64,000 bases of DNA from Erysipelotrichaceae bacterium (GCA_017454765.1 JAFTCJ010000007.1:82391-146390); one strand, 5' to 3'. Counted from the stretch's first letter, positions 52,101 through 61,156 are shown. Notes: generated from the letters alone by a model not told the origin. Numbers and translations: made by a program.

Positions 52101-52643
52101 ATGCGTTATCATATTTGCACAGTTGTCCTGATCTTCATCAATGTAATCGTTTTCATGGCGATCAGGGCCGGAAGACTGGATCCGGACGACTTAGGAATGT
52201 CTTATCATCTGGTATTCAACCGGAAGGAATACAGGCGTATTCTGACCAGTGCTTTTACCCATGTGGATCCCATGCATCTGCTGATGAATATGGTCTCTTT
52301 ATATAATGTAGGCAGTTTTGTGGAGTCTTATTTCGGACGCGGCAGGATGCTGGTGATATACTTCGTGTCGCTTATTCTGGGAAAGCTGCTGTCGATGTAT
52401 ATCCGTCACAGCAATCATGACGATTATACGGTATCCATCGGTGCTTCCGGAGCGATCTCCGGACTTCTGGGAGCGTATTTCCTGGTCATCCTGCATTATT
52501 ACGGTTTCGGCGGTATCAGCTATCTGAGCAGGCCGCTGATCTCTCTGGTGATGATATCGATCATGCCGGGAGTGGACGGAACATCCCATTTCAGCTGCAT
52601 GGCTGCCGGGATGGCCGTGACCTGGCTCTTCTTCCTGTTTTAA
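52101..52643 (+). CDS. Rhomboid intramembrane serine protease
   Basis: A 180-residue membrane protein with six helices. The family marks are the HVDPMHLLMNM motif of helix 2, the catalytic Ser in SIGASGAISGLLGAY and the catalytic His in GTSHFSCMAAGM. It cuts transmembrane substrates within or close to the membrane; partners are unknown. It has no cytosolic extra domain. It has no ribosome binding site. A terminator directly follows. Confidence 0.9.
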   Translation: MRYHICTVVLIFINVIVFMAIRAGRLDPDDLGMSYHLVFNRKEYRRILTSAFTHVDPMHLLMNMVSLYNVGSFVESYFGRGRMLVIYFVSLILGKLLSMYIRHSNHDDYTVSIGASGAISGLLGAYFLVILHYYGFGGISYLSRPLISLVMISIMPGVDGTSHFSCMAAGMAVTWLFFLF

Positions 52644-52667
52644 AAAGCACGCTGTGCTTTTTTCTTT
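52642..52667 (+). terminator. Terminator after the rhomboid gene
   Basis: AAAAAGCAC pairs with GTGCTTTTT around GCT. A TATAAT at 52668-52673 follows directly and probably starts the next transcript. Confidence 0.8.
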
Positions 52668-52703
52668 TATAATAAATGTATGTAGGATCAGGAGATTTGG
52701 GAA

Positions 52704-54230
52704 ATGAAAAAAACAGTGATAATGATCTTTGCGGTATTGCTGGTGCTGTGCGGATGCAAGTCCAATGCATTGAGCGATGAGGAAGTTTTTGCAAAGATCA
52801 GGGAAAACAATACGAGCGAAAAACTGAAGGAACAGTTCAGCAGTGTCTATGTCAAGGACCAGAGGAATGAAAAGGTCTATTCTGTTTTTGACGAACAAAG
52901 CCGCAGGGTGATCAGTGAATATGATGAGAAGGATCAGATCACTTCCGTCAGGATCGAGGAGAAGGATTTTGCCTATGTCATGAATCCCGACGGCACTTTC
53001 TCACAGCTTATCAACCTGAAGCAGGAGGCCGATATCTGGGAAAAGATCGCTGCCCTGATCTCCAAGATGGAATTTGAATCCATCGAGAAGACCGATGCCT
53101 TCTACATCGTCGAAGCCCGCGTAGCCAAGGAAGACCTGGAAGGTTACCTGGATGATGTGAGCGATATCTCATCTGTCGATCTGAGTTTACTTGTAGCGAA
53201 GGACAGTTTTGCCGTCACGAGTTTCCAGAACGAGACCCTGAATTATGTCAGCAAGGAAAAAGCGGTCCTTCCGGCGCTGGAGATCATCTACAATGCCAAG
53301 GATATGGAAAACGAGAGCGAGAAGATCCTGAGTGATCATATCAAGGCGATCACGGATTACCGCAAGTGCACGATCGTCCGCCAGGAAGAAAACGGAAGCG
53401 AATCACTTGTCCAGTACAATATCGCTGTGGGCGATGCCAGCGGCGTGCTGCTTCCTGATGGCCTGCATATCGACGGAAGAAAATCATTTACCGATAACGA
53501 AACAAAAGAAAACGATGTGACATATTATGTGACAGACAAGGAGACTTCTATGGATGATGATACGATCCATGACGGACAGATGAGCGAAGACGGCGTCTAT
53601 ACGGACGATGCTTCCGGCTTTGTTTCTTTGAGTGAATACATCCCCGATGCGATCCTGGAGATCCGTTATTATTCGACATACAACTTCGTCGGTGAAAGGA
53701 TCAACGGCTATGAGGAACCTATGGCTCTGCTGTCTCTGGAAGCAGCGAAGGCTCTGAAACAGGTCTCCGACGATCTGGTCAGAAAAGGTTACCGGCTCAA
53801 GATCTATGATGCCTACCGTCCGCAGATGGCTGTCGATCATTTCCTGACCTGGTCCTATGATATCCGGGACAGCAGGATGAAGGAATTCTTCTATCCCGAT
53901 CTTGATAAGTCTGTCCTGTTCAAGGAAGGCTATATCGCCGAGAAATCTTCCCACACCAGAGGAAGCACGGTCGATCTGACGCTTTTTGATATGGAGACAG
54001 GAAAGGAAGTCGACATGGGTTCGACCTTTGACCTGTTTGCGGAGATCTCACACGGTGACTATGCGGATCTCAGCGAGGAACAGCTGGCCAACAGAGCCCT
54101 GCTGAAGTCGGTCATGACAGCCCACGGTTTCCTGCCGTATCCGGAGGAATGGTGGCACTTCACGCTGGATCAGGAACCTTATCCGAATACTTATTTCATT
54201 TTCCCTGTCAATTCCGACAGTCTCAGATAA
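52704..54230 (+). CDS. Lipoprotein with C-terminal VanX-like D-Ala-D-Ala dipeptidase domain
   Basis: A 508-residue surface lipoprotein, lipidated at Cys18 (LCGC). Residues 20-290 are an unassigned domain with repeating strands, perhaps like the Lpp20/DUF4367-type lipoprotein folds. From about 300 the VanX/DdpX (M15D) domain starts: LEIRYYSTYNFVGERINGYE, zinc ligands His417 and Asp424 (SSHTRGSTVDLTL), catalytic Glu482 and ligand His485 (EEWWHF). Unlike cytosolic VanX it should act outside the membrane, on D-Ala-D-Ala dipeptide or related peptides. Confidence 0.88.
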   Translation: MKKTVIMIFAVLLVLCGCKSNALSDEEVFAKIRENNTSEKLKEQFSSVYVKDQRNEKVYSVFDEQSRRVISEYDEKDQITSVRIEEKDFAYVMNPDGTFSQLINLKQEADIWEKIAALISKMEFESIEKTDAFYIVEARVAKEDLEGYLDDVSDISSVDLSLLVAKDSFAVTSFQNETLNYVSKEKAVLPALEIIYNAKDMENESEKILSDHIKAITDYRKCTIVRQEENGSESLVQYNIAVGDASGVLLPDGLHIDGRKSFTDNETKENDVTYYVTDKETSMDDDTIHDGQMSEDGVYTDDASGFVSLSEYIPDAILEIRYYSTYNFVGERINGYEEPMALLSLEAAKALKQVSDDLVRKGYRLKIYDAYRPQMAVDHFLTWSYDIRDSRMKEFFYPDLDKSVLFKEGYIAEKSSHTRGSTVDLTLFDMETGKEVDMGSTFDLFAEISHGDYADLSEEQLANRALLKSVMTAHGFLPYPEEWWHFTLDQEPYPNTYFIFPVNSDSLR

Positions 54231-54232
54231 GA

Positions 54233-55618
54233 ATGAGTACGTATCATCTCAGTATCGATATCCCTTCAGGAAAAAGCCCGCTTGTGGAATACAGGCGGGA
54301 TTTTGACGTTCAGGGAAAGATCTGCGGTGATCTGAAGGAAGACATGATCCTGAAGATCTGTCTCTATGATGAAGCGGGAAAGCTCTTGCGTCATGTCTGT
54401 TCAAAACAGATGAATGATGAAAACCTGTATCTTGATCATCCCGATCTGATCACTTATCACGAGGAACTCGATCCGGGAAAGATAAAACTGAAACAGTTCG
54501 GTTTTCCGGAACTGCTGGTAAAGGTTCTGAGCGATCCCGAGGCTTCCCTGCATGATGCGACGATCAAATGTTTCTGCAATTCTGATTCCTATAAGGGAGT
54601 GATCGTCAGTGCCAGTGATACTGCTCACGGCAGGATCCTGGAGAGCGGTCTTTCTCTTTGCGATGAGAACGGCGAAGCATATGACTGCCTTGAAATGGGT
54701 ACTTATCTTCTGGAAGTGAGTCTTTCCGACAGAGAGGGAAATCTTCTGACAAAGACGGAAAAGAAGATCGTCATCGGAAAACGGGAGGAAGCCGTCATTG
54801 TCCGTTTCAATCCGCCTGAACACCGCAAACGCATGAACAAGTGGTGTGAGCAGATGGGCTTCACGATCATCAACGATACGCTTCCCGGTTATCTGGAACC
54901 TTATCTGGGCAGATGGTACTACCATATGGGTTTACTGAAGTATTACCGTTCCAACGATATCGCGATCTATGCGGATGCCCTGGTACACATGTTTGTATAT
55001 CTCTGTGATCCATCCAGTACTTCCTACGAGACGGAGCTGGCTTATCTGGCTTCCCGAAACAGGATCGGCGATCGGGGATGGTTCAGGACCTACCGCTATG
55101 ACATCGGCGAAGCGGCGATCGGAAAAGGCAGATCTTTTGAAAGACAGGGAAGGATCGTTCCTTTTGAAGATGCACTTTCGATCTGCCGTATCGATCTTGT
55201 GGATGAAGAAGCAAAAGAGAACATCTTCGATCTGAGTGGATCCCGTCTTCTGGATTCTGCTTATGATCTGTCGGATGTGAAAGTGAAAGCAGGATCAAGG
55301 ATCGCCTTCCATTGCATCGCCAGGCCCAGACAGTTTGATGTGAGCGACTGTGTACTGAAAGACGACAATACCTATCGTATCGATAACGAGATCGACAAGA
55401 TCGTCTATCGGATCGATGACAGGGAAGAAGAACGGAACCTGATGATGGAGAGGATCCATGAGGAAGGATCGATCGGATTTTCGGTCTATGAGGCTTACAA
55501 CATCTTCGAGTTAAAGAACGAGGATCAGGGAAAGACATTGCAATTCACACTGACTCTGAAAGACCGCAGGGGGAATCTCCTTGAGGGAAGGCAGAGCGTT
55601 TCAGTAAAAGTCATTTAA
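54233..55618 (+). CDS. Large protein of unknown function, possible Ig-like folds
   Basis: A 461-residue protein with no signal peptide. Its first 200 residues show strand patterns of two beta sandwiches (DMILKICLYDEAGKLL; GTYLLEVSLSDREGNLLTK). The middle (about 205-300) is helical and aromatic (LEPYLGRWYYHMGLLKYYR), and the end has another beta sandwich. No catalytic motif is recognised. It begins two bases after the VanX lipoprotein stop and ends 15 bases before the fucosidase, so it may help recognise or handle a glycan. Start ATG 54233 is the only one fitting that spacing. Confidence 0.7.
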   Translation: MSTYHLSIDIPSGKSPLVEYRRDFDVQGKICGDLKEDMILKICLYDEAGKLLRHVCSKQMNDENLYLDHPDLITYHEELDPGKIKLKQFGFPELLVKVLSDPEASLHDATIKCFCNSDSYKGVIVSASDTAHGRILESGLSLCDENGEAYDCLEMGTYLLEVSLSDREGNLLTKTEKKIVIGKREEAVIVRFNPPEHRKRMNKWCEQMGFTIINDTLPGYLEPYLGRWYYHMGLLKYYRSNDIAIYADALVHMFVYLCDPSSTSYETELAYLASRNRIGDRGWFRTYRYDIGEAAIGKGRSFERQGRIVPFEDALSICRIDLVDEEAKENIFDLSGSRLLDSAYDLSDVKVKAGSRIAFHCIARPRQFDVSDCVLKDDNTYRIDNEIDKIVYRIDDREEERNLMMERIHEEGSIGFSVYEAYNIFELKNEDQGKTLQFTLTLKDRRGNLLEGRQSVSVKVI

Positions 55619-55633
55619 GAAGGAGAACAGCAG

Positions 55634-56917
55634 ATGGAAATTCTGAAGAAAGCTGATTATGAAAAGCAGATCGCCGCATCCAGGGATGCAAGGATGAGCT
55701 GGTGGCGGCAGGCCCGTTTCGGCATGTTTGTGCATTACGGACTTTATTCGATCATCGGCAGGCATGAATGGGTGATGTCGATGGAAGGCATCGGCAAGGA
55801 AGAATATGAAAAGTATGCCGATCAGTTTCTGCCGGAAGAAGGATGCTGCAGGAAGTGGGCAAAACTGGCCAAGGCTGCCGGCATGAAATACATGGTGCTG
55901 ACGACCAGACATCATGAGGGTTTTTCTCTCTGGGACTCCAAGGTCAATCCTTTCAACAGCGTCAATTACGGCTGTCACAGAGACATCGTAAAGGAGTTTG
56001 TCGAAGCCTGCAGGGAAGAGGGACTCAAGATCGGCTTCTATTCTTCGCTGATGGACTGGAGGCATCCGGACGGAGAAAGGTGCGCTTATGACAATGAGGC
56101 CAGAAGACGTTTCCTGGATTATCTGGAAGCACTCAATACGGAGCTCTTGAGCAATTACGGCAAGATCGATATCCTCTGGTATGATGTGGCTCAGCCGATG
56201 GAGTCCTGGGAGGCCTGGGATTCTCTGGCGAGGAATCAGCGTTTAAGAGCCCTGCAGCCGGACATCATCATCAATGACCGTTCAAGACTTGCGGAAGATT
56301 TCGGCACACCGGAAGGAAAGATCAGAGTACTGGACAGGGATTGGGAAGCCTGCATGACCTTCAACGACATCGCCTGGGGATATCTGGATGAGAAACAGGC
56401 CCTGCCTTATGCCTACAGCGCAGAGAGGATATTGAGGATGCTGAACACCTGCGCCTGCAACGGCGGCAATCTCCTGCTGAATGTAGGACCCAAACCGGAC
56501 GGTTCCATTCCTGCCGATGCGGTAAAACCGCTGACAGAAGTCGGAGAGTGGCTTAAGAAAAACGGGGAAGCCGTATACGGAGAGCTTCATCCCAATCTTC
56601 TTTCAGGTTCCTGGTTCAGAGGCGGCAACGGCATCTCCGGCATCACCTACGGCAAGGATCTTAAGAGTATCTATCTCTGGAACTGGATCACTCCGGAAAA
56701 CGGCGAGATGTATTTCTCCGGTGCTTTCACGAAAGCGGTCGCTGTGACAAAGCTGTCTGACGGATCACCTGTGGACTTTGAATATATGGATGATCACCGT
56801 GTCAGGATGAAAGGCCTGAAGAAAGAAGAGAGGGAGATCGTCCCTGTCTACAAGATCGAATTTGAGGATGCCCTGGATTACAGGCCGTTCCACAAGTATC
56901 CGCAGATATGGCTATAG
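55634..56917 (+). CDS. Alpha-L-fucosidase, GH29
   Basis: A 427-residue cytosolic GH29 glycosidase. The first barrel part has WWRQARFGMFVHYGLYSI and LTTRHHEGFSLWDS; the nucleophile Asp is in IDILWYDVAQP. NGGNLLLNVGPKPDG ends the barrel, and a C-terminal beta domain follows. It removes L-fucose from mucin or milk-type oligosaccharides. Without a signal peptide it must act on imported sugars. AAGGAG precedes the ATG. A terminator shared with the tRNA lies after it. Confidence 0.9.
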   Translation: MEILKKADYEKQIAASRDARMSWWRQARFGMFVHYGLYSIIGRHEWVMSMEGIGKEEYEKYADQFLPEEGCCRKWAKLAKAAGMKYMVLTTRHHEGFSLWDSKVNPFNSVNYGCHRDIVKEFVEACREEGLKIGFYSSLMDWRHPDGERCAYDNEARRRFLDYLEALNTELLSNYGKIDILWYDVAQPMESWEAWDSLARNQRLRALQPDIIINDRSRLAEDFGTPEGKIRVLDRDWEACMTFNDIAWGYLDEKQALPYAYSAERILRMLNTCACNGGNLLLNVGPKPDGSIPADAVKPLTEVGEWLKKNGEAVYGELHPNLLSGSWFRGGNGISGITYGKDLKSIYLWNWITPENGEMYFSGAFTKAVAVTKLSDGSPVDFEYMDDHRVRMKGLKKEEREIVPVYKIEFEDALDYRPFHKYPQIWL

Positions 56918-56926
56918 AAAAAAAGA

Positions 56927-56949
56927 AAGATCCGCATTTCGCGGATCTT
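56927..56949. terminator. Bidirectional terminator between fucosidase gene and tRNA-Pro
   Basis: AAGATCCGC and GCGGATCTT pair with an ATTTC loop. A-rich sequence before it gives a T run for the minus-strand tRNA transcript. Confidence 0.78.
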
Positions 56950-56958
56950 AACTTTTAA

Positions 56959-57035
56959 TGGTCGGAATATCGGGATTCGAACCCGAGACCTCTTGAACCC
57001 CATTCAAGCGCGCTACCAAACTGCGCTATATCCCG
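56959..57035 (-). tRNA. tRNA-Pro (anticodon GGG)
   Basis: A 77-base cloverleaf on the minus strand. The acceptor arm CGGGATA pairs with TATTCCG, the D arm holds AGTTTGGTAG, the anticodon loop is ATGGGGT with GGG at positions 34-36, the T arm holds GGGTTCGAATCCC, and CCA is encoded. It reads CCC and CCU codons. It is a single tRNA with its own terminator. Confidence 0.95.
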
Positions 57036-57166
57036 GTTCCGTTATTATTCTAACACATTTCGTTATGGAAAAGAATGATGCGTTTCGATTATGAAAAACA
57101 GGGAAGAAATATGAGAACAGACGGTCTTCTTTTTTGAAAACTAAAGTTACTGTCAGCTAACCGAAG

Positions 57167-57175
57167 TGCTAGAAT
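57167..57175 (+). promoter_or_regulatory. Extended -10 promoter of the methyltransferase gene
   Basis: TGC-TAGAAT lies 30 bases before the ATG at 57206, with a GAGGAG site in between. Confidence 0.5.
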
Positions 57176-57205
57176 GGTATAAGAAAGCGATAGAGGAGTC
57201 AGAAG

Positions 57206-57853
57206 ATGGCAGATCAGATCAAAGATGCATACCGCAGCTCGAAGAATATCTATGATGATGTCCTGACACAGGGCAGCTTCTTAAGCCGCTTGTATATCAG
57301 GGTATTCTGGAGCGGCACCGATGACAATCGGATCGCGCAGATCCTGACGGGCTATGTTCCGGATGATTTCAGGGGAAAACTGCTGGATGTGCCGGTGGGG
57401 ACGGCGGTGTTCACATATCGCAGGTGGAATCAGCTGAAGGCTGCGGATATCTGCTGTCTGGATTACAGCGAAGACATGATCCATCAGGTCGAAAGCAGAC
57501 TGGAGGATCATGTGAAGTGCATACAGGGAGATGTGGGAGCCCTGCCGTTTGAAGATGAGACGTTTGACTGCGTCTTCACGATGAACGGTTTCCATGCCTT
57601 TCCTGACAAACAGAAGGCATATGCGGAGATTAACAGAGTTCTCAGACAGGGCGGATCGCTGATCGGATGTTTCTACATCAAAGGAGAATCAAAGATCACG
57701 GACTGGCTGGTCAGTCACGTTCTGTCAAAGAAAGGATGGTTCACGCCTCCGTTTCAAAGCAGGGATGAAGTGAAAGAGAGCCTGGAGAGTTTCTGTCACG
57801 ATGTGAAGATCCAGACAGACGGTTCGATCGTTTACTTCCGCTGTATCAAATAA
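57206..57853 (+). CDS. Class I SAM-dependent methyltransferase (UbiE-like)
   Basis: A 215-residue Rossmann methyltransferase of the Methyltransf_11 type. Motif I is LLDVPVGTAVF, in place of the usual DxGxG; CLDYSEDMI is the acidic loop binding the ribose and QGDVGALPFEDETFDCVF is motif II/III. The methyl acceptor is not known. GAGGAG precedes the ATG. The ketopantoate-reductase-like gene starts 20 bases after its stop. Confidence 0.88.
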   Translation: MADQIKDAYRSSKNIYDDVLTQGSFLSRLYIRVFWSGTDDNRIAQILTGYVPDDFRGKLLDVPVGTAVFTYRRWNQLKAADICCLDYSEDMIHQVESRLEDHVKCIQGDVGALPFEDETFDCVFTMNGFHAFPDKQKAYAEINRVLRQGGSLIGCFYIKGESKITDWLVSHVLSKKGWFTPPFQSRDEVKESLESFCHDVKIQTDGSIVYFRCIK

Positions 57854-57873
57854 GTGATGAGGAGATATACAGG

Positions 57874-58815
57874 ATGAGAATACTGGTTTACGGTGCAGGT
57901 GTCATCGGCTGCAATCTGGCGGCCGATCTTTACAGAAACGGGAAAGATGTCACGCTTCTGGCCAGAGGAAAATGGGCAGATACGATTGAAGAGAAGGGTC
58001 TCAGGATCAGACCTTTCTGTTCTTTCTTTGAAAAGAAATACGATATCCCTGTCATCAGACAGCTTGAAAAGGATGATTACTATGATGTCATCTTCGTGGT
58101 GATGCGTTATACACAGCTGAATGATGTTGTCGGGGTTCTGAAAGAAAACATATCGCAGAACATCGTCTTTACCGGTAACAATGTCTCCTGTGAAGCGTAT
58201 GTTGAAAAGCTTGAGGGGAAGAATGTCCTCTTCGCTTTCAATATGGCTGCCGGTCACAGGGAAGAAGGCAGAGTCGTTTCGGTCTCAATGAAAAAGATCA
58301 CGATCGGTGAGTATCAGGGAACAGGGGAATCCGAAGCTCTGATCAGATCGGTCTTTGACGGAACGGATATGAAAGTTGCTTATGAGAAAAACATGGGTGA
58401 CTATCTGCTTTGTCATGCGGCTTTTGTGACACCGATCGGCTTTGCGTGCTATCACTGTGACGGCGATCTGAAAAAGATCAGCAGGGACAGGGAATATCTC
58501 AATCAGATCATCGATGCCAATATCGAAGGATACCAGGCGATCGAGGATCTGGGTCATAAGATCCTGCCGGAATCGGATCAGGATTATCACAGTGAAAAGT
58601 ACAGAAGACTCTGTTATTTCGTTTACAAGGTGCTCTGTTCCACTGCCTTGGGCAAGATCTGTGCATCCGATCATGCGCTCAATGCAGTCGGGGAGATGTC
58701 GGCCATCAATCAGGGGATGAAGAAGCTGTTTGAACAGGCTCATGCGGATCATCCGGTCTGGAAGAAACTGGAAGAGGATGCGATAAGACATCTTGAGAAA
58801 AGCGGGCTGATCTGA
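57874..58815 (+). CDS. Ketopantoate reductase family protein (ApbA/PanE)
   Basis: A 313-residue NADPH-dependent dehydrogenase. The N-terminal loop VYGAGVIGCNLA binds the cofactor, and LLAR follows strand 2. The C-terminal helical domain has KLEEDAIRHLEK. PanE makes pantoate; no other pantothenate gene is close, and this family contains many enzymes of other substrates, so the panE symbol is withheld. AGGAG precedes the ATG. Confidence 0.85.
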   Translation: MRILVYGAGVIGCNLAADLYRNGKDVTLLARGKWADTIEEKGLRIRPFCSFFEKKYDIPVIRQLEKDDYYDVIFVVMRYTQLNDVVGVLKENISQNIVFTGNNVSCEAYVEKLEGKNVLFAFNMAAGHREEGRVVSVSMKKITIGEYQGTGESEALIRSVFDGTDMKVAYEKNMGDYLLCHAAFVTPIGFACYHCDGDLKKISRDREYLNQIIDANIEGYQAIEDLGHKILPESDQDYHSEKYRRLCYFVYKVLCSTALGKICASDHALNAVGEMSAINQGMKKLFEQAHADHPVWKKLEEDAIRHLEKSGLI

Positions 58816-58831
58816 TTGAAATCGTTTACAT

Positions 58832-58869
58832 CGTTTCATAATGGTTTTTTCAGCGAATTTTATGAAACG
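58832..58869. repeat. Perfect 10-base inverted repeat before the LTA synthase gene
   Basis: CGTTTCATAA at 58832-58841 and TTATGAAACG at 58860-58869 are separated by 18 bases. It could be an operator with two half sites or a weak terminator of the upstream gene. A TGT-TAAAAT element at 58884-58892 lies downstream of it. Confidence 0.6.
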
Positions 58870-58905
58870 GAATGAGAAAAAAGTGTTAAAATCATACGGG
58901 TAAAT

Positions 58906-61041
58906 ATGATAAAGGAAGAGCTGAAAGTCAAAGCAGATTTAAAGAAAGCCGCCGGTAAATGCCTGCGCTTTTTTGTCATCCTGGTTTACTGGGAAGCTTT
59001 ATTATACCTGCAGTTGCATTCTTCTTTGGAAGATCTGGGATTCTGGAATCTGCTGTTCATGATCCCGGTAGCCTGTCTGATGGCATCGCTTTCCGGACTG
59101 TCCGGATACGGCAAGCTCAACAGCATCATCGATATCCTGCTGACAGTTTCTGTTTCACTGTTTTATCTGGCGGATCTGATCTACTTCAGGACCTTCGGTT
59201 CCCTGTTCTCTTTCTCGATGGCAGGAACCGGTACAGATGCGATCACCAATTTCTGGTGGAGCATGAAATCCACGCTGAGAGAAAATCTCTTTGCGATCCT
59301 GTTACTGGAAGCACCGGTCATTTATCTGATCTACCGCTTCTTTGTGAAGAAGCGCGACAGCGAACATTATTCTCTGCTCTGGCATCCGCTGATGCTGGCA
59401 AGCGCTTTAGCGCTGTGGTTTCTGATCGTCTTGGCGCTTCCCTTGACAGGGAAACAGGATCATACGGCGTATGGCGTCTATCACAGCCGCTATATCGATA
59501 CCGATACCGCTTCGGCGAAACTGGGCATCCTGCCGAATTTCATCGTCGAGATGAAGTGTTCCTTCTTCGGCTTTGATGACAGTTCTGAGATCCTGCAGAC
59601 AGCGGAAGAAGTCGAGATGGAAGAAATCTCCGCTGAACCGGAAGAGGTCATCTTCTACAACGAATATGAGGGTCTCAATTTCTCAAGATTGTCTGCACAG
59701 AGCGAAGATGAAACGATCAAAACCCTGTGTGATTATCTGGATAACGAGGCATTGAGCACAAAGAACGAATATACGGGGCTTTTTGAAGGATACAATCTGA
59801 TCTATATCTGTGCCGAGTCTTTCTCCAGGATGGCGATCGATGAGACGGTCACACCGACACTCTGCAAGATGGCGAACAACGGTATCGTTCTCAACAACTA
59901 CTACAACTCTTTCAAAAACGTCACGACCAACGGCGAGTATGCTTTCCTGACGGGACTGTGGCCGGACGTTGCCAGACAGTCGACCAATAACGGCAGACTG
60001 ACCGGTACCATGGGTCAGTCCATCGACAAGAATATGAGTTTTGCTTTAGGCAATATGTTCAATCTCTCCGAAGACATACAGAGCAGAGCTTACCATAATT
60101 ATTACGGCTTCTATTACGGCCGCAATGAGACTTTGCCCAATATGGGTTTTGAATGCAAGTTCATGAATGAAGGCATGCGTTTCACGACCGCCTGGCCGGC
60201 TTCCGATCTGGAGATGATGGAACAGTCTGTCGACGACTACATCGATGATGAACAGTTCTGTACCTACTACATGACCTTCTCGGGGCATGGCAACTATACG
60301 ACCGACAACATCATGGTCGCCAGAAACATCAATACCGTCAGTAAGCTGCTGGACAGCTATCTGCCGGAGAGCGCCAAAGGGTATCTGAGTGCCAACTACG
60401 AGCTGGAGAAGGCGATGACTTACCTGCTGGAGAGGCTTGAGGAAGCAGGTGTTCTGGACCGTACGGTCATCGTTCTGACCGGCGATCATTATCCTTACTA
60501 TCTGACGGATTACGGATATGAGGCTCTGACGGGAGAAGACTTCGATGAGAATTTCGAGAGTTTCCGTTCCACCTGCATCATCTACAATTCAGGTCTCAGG
60601 AAGAAGATCAATGTCGATACGCCCTGCTGCAATGTCGACATCCTGCCGACGATACTGAATCTGTTCAACATCAGATATGATTCAAGACTCTATGCCGGTA
60701 CTGATATCTTCGGCGACGGTTTCCATGTTGCCCAGCTTTACAACAAGTCCTTTGTGACCAGATATGTCAGGTACAACTACACGAAAGGCAAGGCTGAATG
60801 GCTGATGGATACCGAAGAGTATGATGATGAACTGCTGGAGAATTATCTGGAGAATGCAATCAGTATCGTGAAGAACCGTTACGCGTTCTCGATCGGCATC
60901 GAGGAATCAGATTTCTATGAATATGTCTGTGATCACTATGATATCACTGAGATCAAGGAAGAAGGTTTCCTGGCCAACAACGGCATTGAGGAGATCATTG
61001 AGGAATTCGTCCATCAGGAACGGTTCAAGGATTATCAGTAA
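58906..61041 (+). CDS. LTA synthase-family sulfatase-fold membrane enzyme
   Basis: A 711-residue polytopic protein with about five N-terminal membrane helices (residues 20-210) and an outer sulfatase-fold domain, like LtaS. LtaS moves glycerol phosphate from phosphatidylglycerol to lipoteichoic acid. Metal and nucleophile sites fit: ICAESFSRM near 304, Thr in NVTTNGEYAFLTGL near 342, SGHGNY and LTGDHYPYY near 525. The linker after the helices is very acidic. It could alternatively be a phosphoethanolamine or phosphoglycerol transferase. The transcript ends in a terminator. Confidence 0.87.
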   Translation: MIKEELKVKADLKKAAGKCLRFFVILVYWEALLYLQLHSSLEDLGFWNLLFMIPVACLMASLSGLSGYGKLNSIIDILLTVSVSLFYLADLIYFRTFGSLFSFSMAGTGTDAITNFWWSMKSTLRENLFAILLLEAPVIYLIYRFFVKKRDSEHYSLLWHPLMLASALALWFLIVLALPLTGKQDHTAYGVYHSRYIDTDTASAKLGILPNFIVEMKCSFFGFDDSSEILQTAEEVEMEEISAEPEEVIFYNEYEGLNFSRLSAQSEDETIKTLCDYLDNEALSTKNEYTGLFEGYNLIYICAESFSRMAIDETVTPTLCKMANNGIVLNNYYNSFKNVTTNGEYAFLTGLWPDVARQSTNNGRLTGTMGQSIDKNMSFALGNMFNLSEDIQSRAYHNYYGFYYGRNETLPNMGFECKFMNEGMRFTTAWPASDLEMMEQSVDDYIDDEQFCTYYMTFSGHGNYTTDNIMVARNINTVSKLLDSYLPESAKGYLSANYELEKAMTYLLERLEEAGVLDRTVIVLTGDHYPYYLTDYGYEALTGEDFDENFESFRSTCIIYNSGLRKKINVDTPCCNVDILPTILNLFNIRYDSRLYAGTDIFGDGFHVAQLYNKSFVTRYVRYNYTKGKAEWLMDTEEYDDELLENYLENAISIVKNRYAFSIGIEESDFYEYVCDHYDITEIKEEGFLANNGIEEIIEEFVHQERFKDYQ

Positions 61042-61050
61042 AAGAATGAG

Positions 61051-61073
61051 AAGGGATGAAGATCCCTTTTTAT
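61051..61073 (+). terminator. Terminator after the LTA synthase gene
   Basis: AAGGGAT and ATCCCTT form a seven-pair stem around GAAG, followed by TTTT. Confidence 0.75.
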
Positions 61074-61078
61074 TTCGC

Positions 61079-61110
61079 TTTACAAGATAATACTATGTAT
61101 TGTATAGTAT
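61079..61110 (+). promoter_or_regulatory. Promoter with overlapping inverted repeat (candidate operator)
   Basis: TTTACA and TATAGT are 18 bases apart. ATACTAT at 61090-61096 and ATAGTAT at 61104-61110 form a perfect 7-7-7 inverted repeat that covers the spacer and the -10, a place where a repressor would block transcription of the M13 peptidase gene. Confidence 0.55.
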
Positions 61111-61156
61111 AGTATATAAAGAATGATTTCATCATCAGAATAAGAGAGGTATGAGA

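Noticed and set aside
57874..58815. panE of pantothenate synthesis
   Set aside because: The family is right, but no other pantothenate gene is near and many members have other substrates.
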